Assembly: GCA_020850945.1 (NCBI GenBank)
Contig: JADZDR010000077.1
Location: forward strand, 1-54,981
Origin: Acidimicrobiia bacterium
GTDB taxonomy: Bacteria > Actinomycetota > Acidimicrobiia > UBA2766
Length of the DNA: 54,981 bases
Reading direction: 5' to 3'
Shown: positions 1 to 8,796 of the stretch, piece after piece
How positions within the stretch are numbered: position 1 is the stretch's first letter
How the letters are laid out: each line of letters starts with the position of its first letter
Made by a program: the position numbers and the translations under genes
The notes under the pieces: generated by a model
The model's database searches: none
Told to the model about the DNA's origin: nothing
Seen by the model: the letters and a program-made list of their open reading frames with translations, nothing else

Positions 1-24
1 CTGTCCGATCGCGGTCTCGGCCAT
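1..24 (-). CDS. Possible N-terminus of a divergent gene (partial)
   Basis: An ATG on the minus strand at 24-22 opens a frame reading MAETAIGQ to the window edge, with a weak purine-rich ACAGG just upstream. In many actinobacteria the heme O synthase gene ctaB is divergent from transketolase, so this could be its start. Eight residues cannot identify a family; the identity is inference from synteny only. Confidence 0.22.
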
Positions 25-58
25 CCTGTCGCGTGCCACTATCCCGAGACGCTGGCCC

Positions 59-100
59 GTGTTCCGTCTCCCCTCGGGGAGGCGTGACGGACCGGAACAC
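59..100. promoter_or_regulatory. Nested inverted repeat in the tkt upstream region
   Basis: Outer arms GTGTTCCG (59-66) and CGGAACAC (93-100) enclose a second inverted repeat CTCCCC (68-73) / GGGGAG (76-81). It lies between the transketolase start and a possible divergent gene, so it may be an operator or a 5' leader hairpin. No regulator can be named. Confidence 0.35.
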
Positions 101-187
101 GTCGTCCTGTGACGTACCCCCACGTGTGCCAGACTCCCCCCTGCGGGCAAGGCGTGTACCGCCGAGGGGATTCGAGAAGGAGTGTCG

Positions 188-2218
188 ATGACAGCAGCCG
201 CCACCACCGACATCGTCACGGAGACGATTAACGCCATCCGCTTCCTCGCCGTCGATGCGATCGAGGAGGCGAACTCCGGTCATCCGGGCGCCCCCCTCGG
301 GCTCGCACCCCTCGCATACTCGCTCTACACACGCCACATGCGCCATGACCCGTCCGATCCGGCCTGGCCCGACCGTGACCGATTCGTCCTCTCGAACGGG
401 CATGCGTCGATGCTCCTGTACGCGACCCTCCACCTCGCCGGATACGACATCCCCCTGGACCAGATCCGCAACTTCCGCCAGTGGGGCTCGATCACGCCTG
501 GACATCCCGAACGCGGCCACGTGGACACGCCGGGTGTCGAGGTCACGACGGGACCGCTCGGCCAAGGTTTCGGCAACGCGGTGGGCCTCGCTGTCGCCGA
601 ACGGGCGGCCGCAGCCCGGTTCAACACGACTTCGCCGGAGGTCGTCGACCACAGGACTTGGTGCATCGCCGGTGACGGCTGCCTCATGGAAGGTGTGCAG
701 TCCGAGGCGGCCTCCCTCGCCGGATTCCTCGGTCTCGGCAAGCTCACCGTCTTCTACGACGACAACTTCGTGACCCTGTCGGGCCCGACTTCGATGTCGT
801 TCCACGAGGACGTGCGCCACAGGTTCGCCGGCTATGGCTGGCACGTCACGTACGTGTCGAATGTGAACGACCTCGAGGAGATCGACCGCGCGATCGCCGA
901 GTGCCTCGAGGAGCCGAGCCGCCCCAGCCTTGTGATCACCCGTAGCCACATCGGCTATGGCTCGCCCGTGGAGGACACCTTCCACGCACACGGCAGTCCC
1001 CTCGGCAACGAGGGCGTGGAGTCCACACGGGAGGCACTCGGCTGGACGCATCCTCCGTTCGAGATCCCCGCGGAGGTCTACGCCCACGTGGGTGAGCTCG
1101 TCGCGCAGCGCGCGAACAGCCACGACACATGGAACGCGGCGTTCGCGGCATGGCAGTCGAAGGACTCGGATCTGGCGGCCGAGTTCGAGCGGCGCCTCAC
1201 CGGCAAGCTGCCCGACGGCTGGGATGCCGACCTGCCGTCCTGGCAGCCGGGCGAGGACGCGATCCCGACACGCAAAGCGGGTGGTCTTGTCATGAACGCC
1301 CTCGCCCCGACGCTGCCCGAGCTGATCGGCGGCTCCGCCGACCTCGATCCGTCGACGTACACGTACCTGAACGACTCGGGCCACTTCGGGGCGCAGCACG
1401 ACGACGCCCAGCCCGGACCGGGTATCGAGGTGCGGCGCGACTGGGCGGCTCGCAACATCGAGTTCGGCGTGCGCGAGCACGGCATGGGCGCCATCACGAA
1501 CGGGATCGCGGCTCACGGCCTGTTCCGGCCGTTCTGTGCCACCTTCTTCGTCTTCAGCGACTACATGCGTCCAGCCGTGCGCCTCGCCGCCCTCAGCCAC
1601 CTCGACGGCATCTTCGTCTACACGCACGACTCGGTCTTCCTCGGCCAGGACGGCCCGACGCACCAGCCCGTCGAGCATCTCGCGAGCCTGCGGGCGATGC
1701 CGAACCTCTGGGTCTTTCGACCGGCCGATCCGAACGAGACCGCGCAGGCGTGGCGCGTGGCCCTCGCGCGCACCGAGGGGCCGACCGCACTCGTGCTCTC
1801 ACGCCAGAGCGTCCCCGTCCTCGACCCCGACAGGGTGCGGGCCGACGAGGGGGGCTACGTGTACGCGGACGGCGACGACGTCTGCCTCGTCGCCACCGGG
1901 TCCGAGGTGTCCGTCGCCCTCGACGCCCGCGATCTCCTCGCGGCGGAGGGGATCGCCGCCCGCGTGGTCTCCCTCCCGTGCTGGGAGCGCTTCGCCGAGA
2001 GGCCCGTGGCAGAGCAGCATGCCGTCCTCCCCCCCGACATGCCGACACTCGCGGTCGAAGCGGCTGCCACGTTCGGCTGGGAGAGGTGGAATGTGGATGC
2101 CGTCGTCGGCCTCGACCGCTTCGGCGCGTCCGCGCCCGCCTCGGTCCTCGCGGAGAAGTTCGGCTTCACGGCGCCCGCTGTCGCCGCGCAGGCGACCGCC
2201 CTCGTCCGTGGCGCGTAG
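188..2218 (+). CDS. tkt: Transketolase
   Basis: Thiamine-diphosphate enzyme that moves two-carbon units between sugar phosphates in the non-oxidative pentose phosphate pathway (cytoplasm). The product is about 676 residues, normal for the family. It carries the N-terminal SNGHASM substrate histidine, the TPP/Mg motif GDGCLMEG near residue 162, and the central Pyr-domain catalytic Glu region (EFGVREHGMG). I chose ATG 188 over the in-frame GTG 182 because GAAGGAG ends at 182, giving a 5-nt spacing. zwf follows 9 nt downstream, so the two probably form a pentose phosphate operon. Transaldolase, opcA and pgl, often present in actinobacterial versions of this cluster, are not in the window. Confidence 0.97.
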   Translation: MTAAATTDIVTETINAIRFLAVDAIEEANSGHPGAPLGLAPLAYSLYTRHMRHDPSDPAWPDRDRFVLSNGHASMLLYATLHLAGYDIPLDQIRNFRQWGSITPGHPERGHVDTPGVEVTTGPLGQGFGNAVGLAVAERAAAARFNTTSPEVVDHRTWCIAGDGCLMEGVQSEAASLAGFLGLGKLTVFYDDNFVTLSGPTSMSFHEDVRHRFAGYGWHVTYVSNVNDLEEIDRAIAECLEEPSRPSLVITRSHIGYGSPVEDTFHAHGSPLGNEGVESTREALGWTHPPFEIPAEVYAHVGELVAQRANSHDTWNAAFAAWQSKDSDLAAEFERRLTGKLPDGWDADLPSWQPGEDAIPTRKAGGLVMNALAPTLPELIGGSADLDPSTYTYLNDSGHFGAQHDDAQPGPGIEVRRDWAARNIEFGVREHGMGAITNGIAAHGLFRPFCATFFVFSDYMRPAVRLAALSHLDGIFVYTHDSVFLGQDGPTHQPVEHLASLRAMPNLWVFRPADPNETAQAWRVALARTEGPTALVLSRQSVPVLDPDRVRADEGGYVYADGDDVCLVATGSEVSVALDARDLLAAEGIAARVVSLPCWERFAERPVAEQHAVLPPDMPTLAVEAAATFGWERWNVDAVVGLDRFGASAPASVLAEKFGFTAPAVAAQATALVRGA

Positions 2219-2227
2219 GATCGGGTC

Positions 2228-3625
2228 GTGGCCGATGCCACTGCTGCATCCGACGCACTCGTCCTGTTCGGGATCACGGGCGATCTCGCGAGACGCAAGC
2301 TCTTCCCGGCGCTCTACCGCTTGGTGGAGCACGGCTCGGAGATCCCGATCGTCGGCTTCGCGTCTTCGGACTGGAACACCGACCACTTGCGCCGCCGTGC
2401 GCGGGAGTCGCTCGAAGCCGACGGCATCGAAGTCGAAGGGAACGTGTGGTCGCGACTCGCGTCGCTGCTCACCTACGTGCGGGGTGACTACCGGGACGCG
2501 GCGACTCTCGATCCCCTCTGCGCCACGTTGCGGGGCCGGGAGCGTCCCCTCTTCTACCTCGCGATCCCACCGGCTCTCTTCGAGGTGGTCGTCGAGAACC
2601 TGGCGGCGGTGGGGCTCAACAGGAACGCCCGCGTCGTCGTCGAGAAGCCGTTCGGACGTGACCTCGGATCGTCGGAGCGCCTCGGCCGTGTCATCGCCGC
2701 CGCGTTCCCGGAGGAGCGGACCTTCCGCATCGACCACTATCTCGGCAAGGAGGCTGTCCAGGACATCATGGTCTTCCGCTTCGCGAACGCGATCTTCGAA
2801 CCGATTTGGAACCGACGTTATGTCTCGAGCGTGCAGGTCACCATGGCCGAGGAGTTCGGCGTCGAGAGCCGGGGGCGCTTCTACGACGGCGTCGGGGCAT
2901 TGCGCGACGTCGTGCAGAACCACGTCCTGCAGATCCTGCTCCTCCTCGCCATGGAACCACCGTCGAGCTCGGGACCCGAGGCCGTCCGCGACGAGAAGCT
3001 CAAAGTCCTCCAGGCGATGCGCTCGCTCGATCCACTCGCCACAGTGCGGGGCCAGTACCGCGGGTACAGCGAGGAGCCCGGTGTCGCAGTCGGCTCGGAC
3101 ACGGAGACGTACGTGGCGGCCCGCTTCGAGATCGACTCGTGGCGGTGGGCGGGCGTGCCGTTCTTCGTCCGGGCCGGCAAGGCCCTGCCCGTCAACGCGA
3201 CGGAGGCCGTCATCCGCTTCCACCACCCGCCTCGCCTCCTCTTCGCGGGGAAGGACGCCCCCATGCCCCAACGAAATGCTCTCTACTTCCGAATCGGGCG
3301 CAGCGACGGTGTGACGCTGCAGGTGCAGGCGAAGAAGCCGGGCGCGGAGATGGTCTCGCGGCCAGTGGACCTCGACGTCGACTTCCACGAGGTGCTCGGC
3401 GCCGCCCAGGAGCCGTACGAGCGCCTCCTCGGTGACGCGATGGCGGGGCGCCAGACCCTCTTCGCCCGCGCGGACAGCGTGAACGAGTCGTGGCGTGTGA
3501 TCCAGCCCGTCCTCGACCGTCCCCAGCCCGTCCACGTGTACGACAGGGGAGGCTGGGGTCCCGAGGCGTCCTTCTACATGCTCGCCGAGTACGGTGGCTG
3601 GCACGATCCGCGGGATGCCGCATGA
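2228..3625 (+). CDS. zwf: Glucose-6-phosphate 1-dehydrogenase
   Basis: Oxidises glucose-6-phosphate to 6-phosphogluconolactone with NADP(+), the entry step of the oxidative pentose phosphate pathway. The 465-residue product has the Rossmann motif GITGDLARRK (about residues 15-24), EKPFG (139-143) and the substrate-binding signature RIDHYLGKE (167-175). The start is GTG 2228, with no strong Shine-Dalgarno, so translation may be coupled to tkt. Its 3' end overlaps the next gene by 4 nt (ATGA). Confidence 0.96.
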   Translation: MADATAASDALVLFGITGDLARRKLFPALYRLVEHGSEIPIVGFASSDWNTDHLRRRARESLEADGIEVEGNVWSRLASLLTYVRGDYRDAATLDPLCATLRGRERPLFYLAIPPALFEVVVENLAAVGLNRNARVVVEKPFGRDLGSSERLGRVIAAAFPEERTFRIDHYLGKEAVQDIMVFRFANAIFEPIWNRRYVSSVQVTMAEEFGVESRGRFYDGVGALRDVVQNHVLQILLLLAMEPPSSSGPEAVRDEKLKVLQAMRSLDPLATVRGQYRGYSEEPGVAVGSDTETYVAARFEIDSWRWAGVPFFVRAGKALPVNATEAVIRFHHPPRLLFAGKDAPMPQRNALYFRIGRSDGVTLQVQAKKPGAEMVSRPVDLDVDFHEVLGAAQEPYERLLGDAMAGRQTLFARADSVNESWRVIQPVLDRPQPVHVYDRGGWGPEASFYMLAEYGGWHDPRDAA

Positions 3626-4221
3626 GCGGGGTCCGCGATCAGGCCGGTTCGGGCAGCCCCACCTGCCTGTGGATCGTGCGCCACGGTGAGACAGAGTGGA
3701 GCGAGAACCGCAGGCACACAGGGCGCACGGACATCCCCCTCACCGAAGCGGGAAGGCAGGAGGCGCGGGCCGTGGCGACCCTGCTCGCCGGGCACGACTT
3801 CGCGGGGGTCTTCAGCTCCCCCCTGTCCCGTGCCCTCGACACGGCCCGTCTCGCCGGCTTCGAGGCGGCCGAGCCGGACGACGACCTGCTCGAGTGGGAC
3901 TACGGCGAGTACGAGGGGCGCACGACCGTCGACATCCGTGTCGAGCGGCCGGGTTGGACCGTCTTCCACGGCGGCTGCCCCGGCGGTGAGACGGCTGCCG
4001 ACGTGGGCGTGCGGGTCGATCGGTTCATCGCCCGTGCCCGCCGTGTCGACGGGGACGTCGTCGCCTTCTCGCACAGCCACCTTCTACGGGTGCTCTGCGC
4101 CCGCTGGCTGGGGCTCGGGGGAACCGACGGGCGTCTCTTCACCCTCGATACGGCAGCGGTCTCGGCCCTCGGCTACGAACGCGAGGTGCCGGTCGCGCGC
4201 CACTGGAACTTGAGGGGCTGA
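3622..4221 (+). CDS. Histidine phosphatase (phosphoglycerate mutase-like) family protein
   Basis: A 199-residue member of the histidine phosphatase superfamily. The catalytic RHGE motif is at residues 20-23, followed by a TGRTDIPLTEAGRQEA segment, and the second catalytic His lies in AFSHSHLLRVL. The start ATG overlaps the zwf stop (ATGA), so it is the third gene of the tkt-zwf transcription unit. In this setting a sugar-phosphate or acid phosphatase role is plausible, but the sequence does not fix the substrate; cofactor-dependent mutase activity is less likely at this length. Confidence 0.88.
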   Translation: MSGVRDQAGSGSPTCLWIVRHGETEWSENRRHTGRTDIPLTEAGRQEARAVATLLAGHDFAGVFSSPLSRALDTARLAGFEAAEPDDDLLEWDYGEYEGRTTVDIRVERPGWTVFHGGCPGGETAADVGVRVDRFIARARRVDGDVVAFSHSHLLRVLCARWLGLGGTDGRLFTLDTAAVSALGYEREVPVARHWNLRG

Positions 4222-4256
4222 CCCACTCCAACGTCCTCGCGTCGATCTCACGTGTG

Positions 4257-6137
4257 TCAGGAGTCGGTCGATCCGGCCGGATCCTCGTCCGACGGGTACA
4301 TGAGAGTGAAGCGGTCTTCGAGGGCGAACGCCGCCATGAGGAGACCGATGTGCGTGAGCGCCTGCGGGAAGTTGCCGAGCATCGCCCCGTCGGGGCCGAG
4401 CTCCTCGGACAGGAGACCGACGTCGTTCGCGCAGTCGAGGACGCGGCTGAAGAGGGCATGCGCGTCGTCGTGGCGGCCGAGGAGGGCGAGGCAACCTACG
4501 AGCCAGAAGGTGCAGATCGCGAAGGTGCCCTCGGTGCCTTTCAGCCCGTCCTCGTCGCGGTACCGGAAGACGAAACCGTTGTCGTCGCAGAGCTCGGCCT
4601 CGATCGCCTCGATCGTGGCTCGCATGCGCGTGTCCTGCGCGTCCACGAACCCGGTGAGCGGCATCATGAGCGTCGACGCGTCGAGAGCGTCGACGCCGAA
4701 CGCCTGCGTGTACGCCCCGAGCTTCTCACTCCAGCCGTCCGTCTCGATGGCATTCCGCACGGCGTCTCGTGCCTCGCTCCACCGATCGACAGCGTGTTGC
4801 GTGGCACCGATCGCGTCGCACATGTGAACCGCCCGGTCGAGCGCCACCCAACACATGAGCTTCGAGAAGAGCGTGTGCTGGAGCCCCGCCCGCTGCTCCC
4901 AGATGCCGTAGTCCTTCTCGTGCCATCTCGCGGCCGCGCAGTCGGCGAGGTCACGCAGGAAGCGGGCGATGGTGGGGTTGAAGTCGCGGTCCGCCCGCCA
5001 GAGTGCCCACGCCGCCTGGAGGAGATGGCCGAAGATGTCGAGTTGGATCTGGTCGTATGCGCCGTTGCCGACGCGGACGGGTTGGCTGCCCCGGTAGCCG
5101 GGCAGGTGGTCGAGGACCGTCTCGGGCAGGTAGCGCTGGCCGTGGATGCCGTAGAGGATCTGGAGATCGTGGCCCTCCGTGACACGCCCGGCAGCCGCGG
5201 TCACGAAGAAGTTGAAGAAGCCGAGGGCCTTGAAGTCGTGCGATGCCTCGACCAGAGCCGAAACCGCCATGCTCGCGTCGCGGACCCAGGCGTAGCGGTA
5301 ATCCCAGTTCCTCTCACCACCGATCGCCTCCGGCAACGCCATCGTCGGCGCAGCCACGATCGCCTTCGTGCGTGCGTACTGGAGGGCTTGGAGGACGAGG
5401 GCCGACCTGTTCACCTCGTCCCTGTAAGGCCCGTCGTAGTCCGTCTCGTGGTTGTGGGACCACGCCTGCCAGAGACCGATCGTGCCGTCGAGGGCGGCGT
5501 GGATCTCCTCCTCCGGCATCGGGGCAGGGCGGATCTCCCACGGCGTGAACTCCTGCAGGGCGAAGGCGATCTTCTGGCCCTCGGCGATCGTGAAGCGGGT
5601 CTCGGCCGTGCTCTGCACGGCGTCGGCGGCGACGGGCCAGGTGATCGTGAACGCGGTCGAACCCCCGAACGACTGCAGGCCCCCGTCGACGGGGATCAGG
5701 AACGGACGTGTGAGACCGTACTCGGGGCGGGGCGCGAGCTCGACGTGGAAGACGGCGCTCCCCTCGACTGCCTCGAGCACGCGGAGGATCGTGGGGGGTG
5801 AGTCGGCGCCGATCTCGGAGTCCTCGCCCTCTGCCCGGAGCACGAGCGCGTCCGTGAGCGTGACCGTCGCACCGCTCAGCCGGAACTCGGTGCGCAGGAC
5901 CATGGTGCCGGGTACGTACGCACGAACGACGTCGAAGTCGAACGCGGGCCGGATCGACCAGTGGCCGGCGTCGGGGCCGAGGATGCGGGCGAACGTGGCG
6001 GGTGACTCGAAGCTCGGCAGGCACGCCCAGTCGATCGAACCGTCTCGGCTCACGAGGACGGCGCCTCGACAGTTGGAGAGGAGGGCGTAGTCCGAGATCG
6101 AGGGTGGCGTTCCCCCGGCGTCGTCACCTGGATGCAC
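4257..6137 (-). CDS. Glycoside hydrolase family 15 protein (glucoamylase/trehalase-like)
   Basis: A 626-residue cytoplasmic GH15 protein. It opens with the conserved segment ISDYALLSNCRGAVLVSRDG followed by DWACLPSF, typical of the N-terminal beta-sandwich of bacterial trehalase/glucoamylase-like members. The (alpha/alpha)6 barrel carries NWDYRYAWVRDAS (277-289) and a GYRGSQPVRVGNGAYDQ segment that matches the catalytic region. No signal peptide is seen. Mycobacterial relatives hydrolyse trehalose, others maltooligosaccharides; the substrate cannot be decided here. It is convergent with the pentose phosphate unit (35 nt between stops). Confidence 0.9.
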   Translation of the reverse strand: MHPGDDAGGTPPSISDYALLSNCRGAVLVSRDGSIDWACLPSFESPATFARILGPDAGHWSIRPAFDFDVVRAYVPGTMVLRTEFRLSGATVTLTDALVLRAEGEDSEIGADSPPTILRVLEAVEGSAVFHVELAPRPEYGLTRPFLIPVDGGLQSFGGSTAFTITWPVAADAVQSTAETRFTIAEGQKIAFALQEFTPWEIRPAPMPEEEIHAALDGTIGLWQAWSHNHETDYDGPYRDEVNRSALVLQALQYARTKAIVAAPTMALPEAIGGERNWDYRYAWVRDASMAVSALVEASHDFKALGFFNFFVTAAAGRVTEGHDLQILYGIHGQRYLPETVLDHLPGYRGSQPVRVGNGAYDQIQLDIFGHLLQAAWALWRADRDFNPTIARFLRDLADCAAARWHEKDYGIWEQRAGLQHTLFSKLMCWVALDRAVHMCDAIGATQHAVDRWSEARDAVRNAIETDGWSEKLGAYTQAFGVDALDASTLMMPLTGFVDAQDTRMRATIEAIEAELCDDNGFVFRYRDEDGLKGTEGTFAICTFWLVGCLALLGRHDDAHALFSRVLDCANDVGLLSEELGPDGAMLGNFPQALTHIGLLMAAFALEDRFTLMYPSDEDPAGSTDS

Positions 6138-6166
6138 GCCGAGACGGTACCACTGGTTTCGGCCGC

Positions 6167-7126
6167 TCAGGGCACGTCGGCGGCTGCCTTGAGGAGGCGG
6201 TCACGCACCGCGGTGCCGATTCCCGTTGCGGGAGGGAGGACGGCGATCACGTGACGGATGCCTCGGCGGTCCGCTTCACGCAGGAGGGTGTAGAGGCGCT
6301 GCCCGTACGAGACGTCGTTCGGGCCGGCGTCGAGACGCGCCAGTCCCTCTGGCACGGGGATGTCTGTCGGGCAGAGGACGGCGCATGCCTCGACGGACGG
6401 GCGCATCGCGGCGAATAGGCGGCCGACGTCCCCGGCCTCGACAGCCACGACGCGGGCCTGCGGTGCGTAGTGCGTGGCGAGCATTCCCGGCGCGCGAGGC
6501 GGACCCGAGTCGGCGGGCAGGGGGGCGCCGAGGATCGCCTCGACGGCCTCGACGGGCACTCCGCCCGGACGCAGGAGCAGCGGCGTGTCCCGCGTGAGGT
6601 CGACGATCGTGGATTCGACGCCGAGGCGGCACGGGCCGCCGTCGAGGACGAGGTCGACACCCTCCCCGAGGGATTCCTCCACGTCCGCGGCGGTCGTCGG
6701 GCTCACACGACCGAACCTGTTCGCCGAAGGCGCCGCCACGGGGCGATCGAGTCGTTCGATCACTTCGCGCGTGAGGGGATGGTCGGGCGCACGCACGGCC
6801 ACAGTGTCGCGACCGCCCGTGACGGCATCCGGCACGAGACGCGAGCGCCGCAGGACGAGTGTGAGAGGTCCCGGCCAGAAGGCGCGCACGAGGCGCCGCG
6901 CCCCGTCCGGCACGCCGGTGACGCAGGTCCCGAGCATCGCCTCGCCCGACACGTGGACGATGAGCGGGTGCGCTGCCGGCCTGCCCTTGACCGCGAAGAC
7001 CCGCGTGAGGGCCGCCCCGTCCGTGACATCGGCCGCGAGACCGTAGACGGTCTCCGTCGGCACGGCGACGAGGCCTCCGGCTGCGAGAACGGCGGCAGCC
7101 CGCCCAGGGTCCCGGGTTCGTTCCAC
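6167..7126 (-). CDS. sua5: Threonylcarbamoyl-AMP synthase, Sua5 type
   Basis: Makes threonylcarbamoyl-AMP from Thr, bicarbonate and ATP for the universal t6A37 tRNA modification. The YrdC domain starts at AAAVLAAGGLVAVPTETVYG, and the KxR-type binding region includes FAVKGRPAAHPLIVHV. The SPGM/HYAP-like linker (RAPGMLATHYAPQ) leads into a C-terminal Sua5 domain, so this is the two-domain form of about 319 residues. The open frame extends further upstream, but GTG 7126 matches the family N-terminus (ERTRDPGRAAAVL) and I use it; its ribosome-binding site (GGGG) is weak. Confidence 0.9.
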   Translation of the reverse strand: MERTRDPGRAAAVLAAGGLVAVPTETVYGLAADVTDGAALTRVFAVKGRPAAHPLIVHVSGEAMLGTCVTGVPDGARRLVRAFWPGPLTLVLRRSRLVPDAVTGGRDTVAVRAPDHPLTREVIERLDRPVAAPSANRFGRVSPTTAADVEESLGEGVDLVLDGGPCRLGVESTIVDLTRDTPLLLRPGGVPVEAVEAILGAPLPADSGPPRAPGMLATHYAPQARVVAVEAGDVGRLFAAMRPSVEACAVLCPTDIPVPEGLARLDAGPNDVSYGQRLYTLLREADRRGIRHVIAVLPPATGIGTAVRDRLLKAAADVP

Positions 7127-7248
7127 CCCCAAGGGATACCAGGTGGAGATGTGGAAACCAGAGGGGTTCGCGACAGTGGCAATACCTGACAGCTTCGGGT
7201 AGGTTGGCGATGCCGACATTCCGGGCTGGGAGGCCTGAGTGGTGCGGT

Positions 7249-7268
7249 GGCGGTGTCGTGACACCGCC
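7249..7268. promoter_or_regulatory. Perfect inverted repeat between divergent genes
   Basis: GGCGGTGTC (7249-7257) and GACACCGCC (7260-7268) are exact reverse complements separated by 2 nt. The repeat lies between sua5 (leftward) and the secreted-protein gene (rightward), a typical position for a dimeric regulator site. The short centre argues for a DNA operator more than an RNA hairpin. Confidence 0.4.
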
Positions 7269-7334
7269 GCCGGAGACACGTGACGTTCCTTCCGGCCTCG
7301 GCATTCGGTCGGGAAAAACGACAGAGAGCCGTCT

Positions 7335-7400
7335 CGGTTCCGTGGGGCAACCGCCTACCGGCAGTTCGAACCACACCGGGCGGTGCGCAACCGGGAGGAA
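7335..7400 (+). promoter_or_regulatory. Candidate structured 5' leader of the secreted-protein gene
   Basis: The roughly 65 nt before the start contain several competing pairings: ACCGCC (7350-7355) with GGCGGT (7379-7384), or CGGTT (7335-7339) with AACCG (7349-7353). GGGCAA and GCGCAA flank the first hairpin. This loosely recalls the P1b part of c-di-GMP-I riboswitches, but the second tetraloop-receptor helix is absent, so I do not call a riboswitch. The Shine-Dalgarno GGGAGGA (7393-7399) follows directly. Confidence 0.25.
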
Positions 7401-7405
7401 AGCAC

Positions 7406-8653
7406 ATGAAGACCGTCTTCGGGCGATTCCGTCGCTCGATATTGATCGGCCTGCTCGTCGCCGGGGGAGGCCTGTTCTTCCTGCTGGGATCCGCCAACTC
7501 GGCGTCGGCATACGAGGAATGGGCTCTCATCACCAACGACCCGAGTCCCTGTACGGAACTCCTCGGGGCGTGCATCGGCGGCACAGTCCAGACCGCCTAC
7601 GACGCCCGCCAGGACGCCACGATCACGCTCGAAGCAGCCGTGTGCCGCGACGACGGTTTCTTCGACCTCTGCGGCGACGGCACGATCGGCTCCGTCTCGC
7701 TCGACGGGCCGGACGCGATCGAGGTGCAGTGGGACATGGAAGGCGACGGGGTCGTGAACTCGATCGACAACAACGGCGGACCGGGCTTCGGCGCGGGAAC
7801 CGTCGACGGCTCCTGTCCCGCGGGGACGAGCTGGTACCTGACGACCTTCTGCAATCTCGAGATCTCCCATCCCGCCAACTTCTTCAAGCCTTCACCGGCC
7901 GATGGCTGGGACCTCCGCGCCCGCATCTGCGGTCTCGGTGGCTCACCGTGCTCGGGCTGGGAACGCTGGTCACTCGCCGGCATCGACACCGACTACGACG
8001 TCAAGTGCGCCCCGGGCAAGGACAACGACGCCGACGGCGTGGCGTGCGAGTTCGAGTTCCCCGGCGGCGAGGTGATCACGAACGACGACGACCGTGACAA
8101 CGACGCCGTCTACCAGCGCAGCGCGCTTGCCTGCGTCGACGCCGACGTCGCCGGCATTCCCGCCGTCGACCTCGAGATGGGCCTCTTCGGCGACTTCTCG
8201 GGTGCGGCCGTGAACAACTTCTGCAAGAAGACGGTCTCCATCCTCGGCAACCCGGTCTTCACCTACTTCACGGGCGGATTCGCCTGGGCTGACGTGACGG
8301 TCACGTCGGGTTCGGTCGAGCTCGCCATGGCGAGCCTCCTCACCCAGAACGGAGTCGTCTCGCACAACGCCGACGGCACCGTCGAGGCAGTCGTGAGGGG
8401 ACTCGGCTTCTGCACGGATCCCGACGCCACGACGTTCTTCGGATCCGACCTCGGCTTCTGCAACTTCACGGCCATGATCCAGGACGACACCGACTTCCTG
8501 ACCCAGGACGAGTTCTCGATCCGGATCACGGGCACGGGCTTCTTCGGCACGTCGTTCAACAAGAGCTACGGCTTCGACGGCAGCGGCAACCGTGACGCCG
8601 CCGAGAGCCTCGCGAGCATCGTGTTCGACTCGTTCATCATCACACCCGGCTGA
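7406..8653 (+). CDS. Secreted Cys-rich protein with an Excalibur-like motif
   Basis: A 415-residue exported protein of unknown function. A basic N-terminus and hydrophobic core (residues 1-35) end in a clear signal peptidase site after SASA, before YEEW. The mature part has about 16 cysteines in spaced pairs, suggesting disulfides. It is Asp-rich, with DNDADGVACE at about residues 206-215, which fits the calcium-binding Excalibur pattern DxDxDGxxCE. ATG 7406 is preceded by GGGAGGA at good spacing, so the longer upstream frame is rejected. It is monocistronic and ends at a strong hairpin (8681-8710). An envelope or extracellular calcium-binding role is inference. Confidence 0.8.
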   Translation: MKTVFGRFRRSILIGLLVAGGGLFFLLGSANSASAYEEWALITNDPSPCTELLGACIGGTVQTAYDARQDATITLEAAVCRDDGFFDLCGDGTIGSVSLDGPDAIEVQWDMEGDGVVNSIDNNGGPGFGAGTVDGSCPAGTSWYLTTFCNLEISHPANFFKPSPADGWDLRARICGLGGSPCSGWERWSLAGIDTDYDVKCAPGKDNDADGVACEFEFPGGEVITNDDDRDNDAVYQRSALACVDADVAGIPAVDLEMGLFGDFSGAAVNNFCKKTVSILGNPVFTYFTGGFAWADVTVTSGSVELAMASLLTQNGVVSHNADGTVEAVVRGLGFCTDPDATTFFGSDLGFCNFTAMIQDDTDFLTQDEFSIRITGTGFFGTSFNKSYGFDGSGNRDAAESLASIVFDSFIITPG

Positions 8654-8680
8654 TCGGCACAACCGAACCAGGCCACGCGT

Positions 8681-8710
8681 GCGGCCGCCCGGTCCCGACC
8701 GGGCGGCCGC
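8681..8710 (+). terminator. Strong GC hairpin, likely terminator
   Basis: A 14-bp stem with arms GCGGCCGCCCGGTC (8681-8694) and GACCGGGCGGCCGC (8697-8710), 28 nt after the secreted-protein stop. There is no T-run, as is common for actinobacterial terminators. Confidence 0.7.
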
Positions 8711-8796
8711 CGTCGCGTTGACACGGCACGCCGACGCGGCCATCTTGTGCACGTCGCACTCAACCGTTCATACCGCACCTTGTCGGGGGGTAGCCG

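Noticed and set aside
1799-3604. Long minus-strand frame (601 codons) across tkt and zwf
   Set aside because: It is the shadow of two well-supported enzymes; the translation is Arg/Asp/Glu-rich with no domain features.
4254-5801. 515-codon plus-strand frame over the GH15 gene
   Set aside because: Shadow of the GH15 hydrolase; composition rich in Val/Glu/Arg and no start signal.
7335-7400. c-di-GMP-I (GEMM) riboswitch in the leader
   Set aside because: One GCA-helix-GCGCAA element is suggestive, but the second tetraloop/receptor helix is missing before the start codon.
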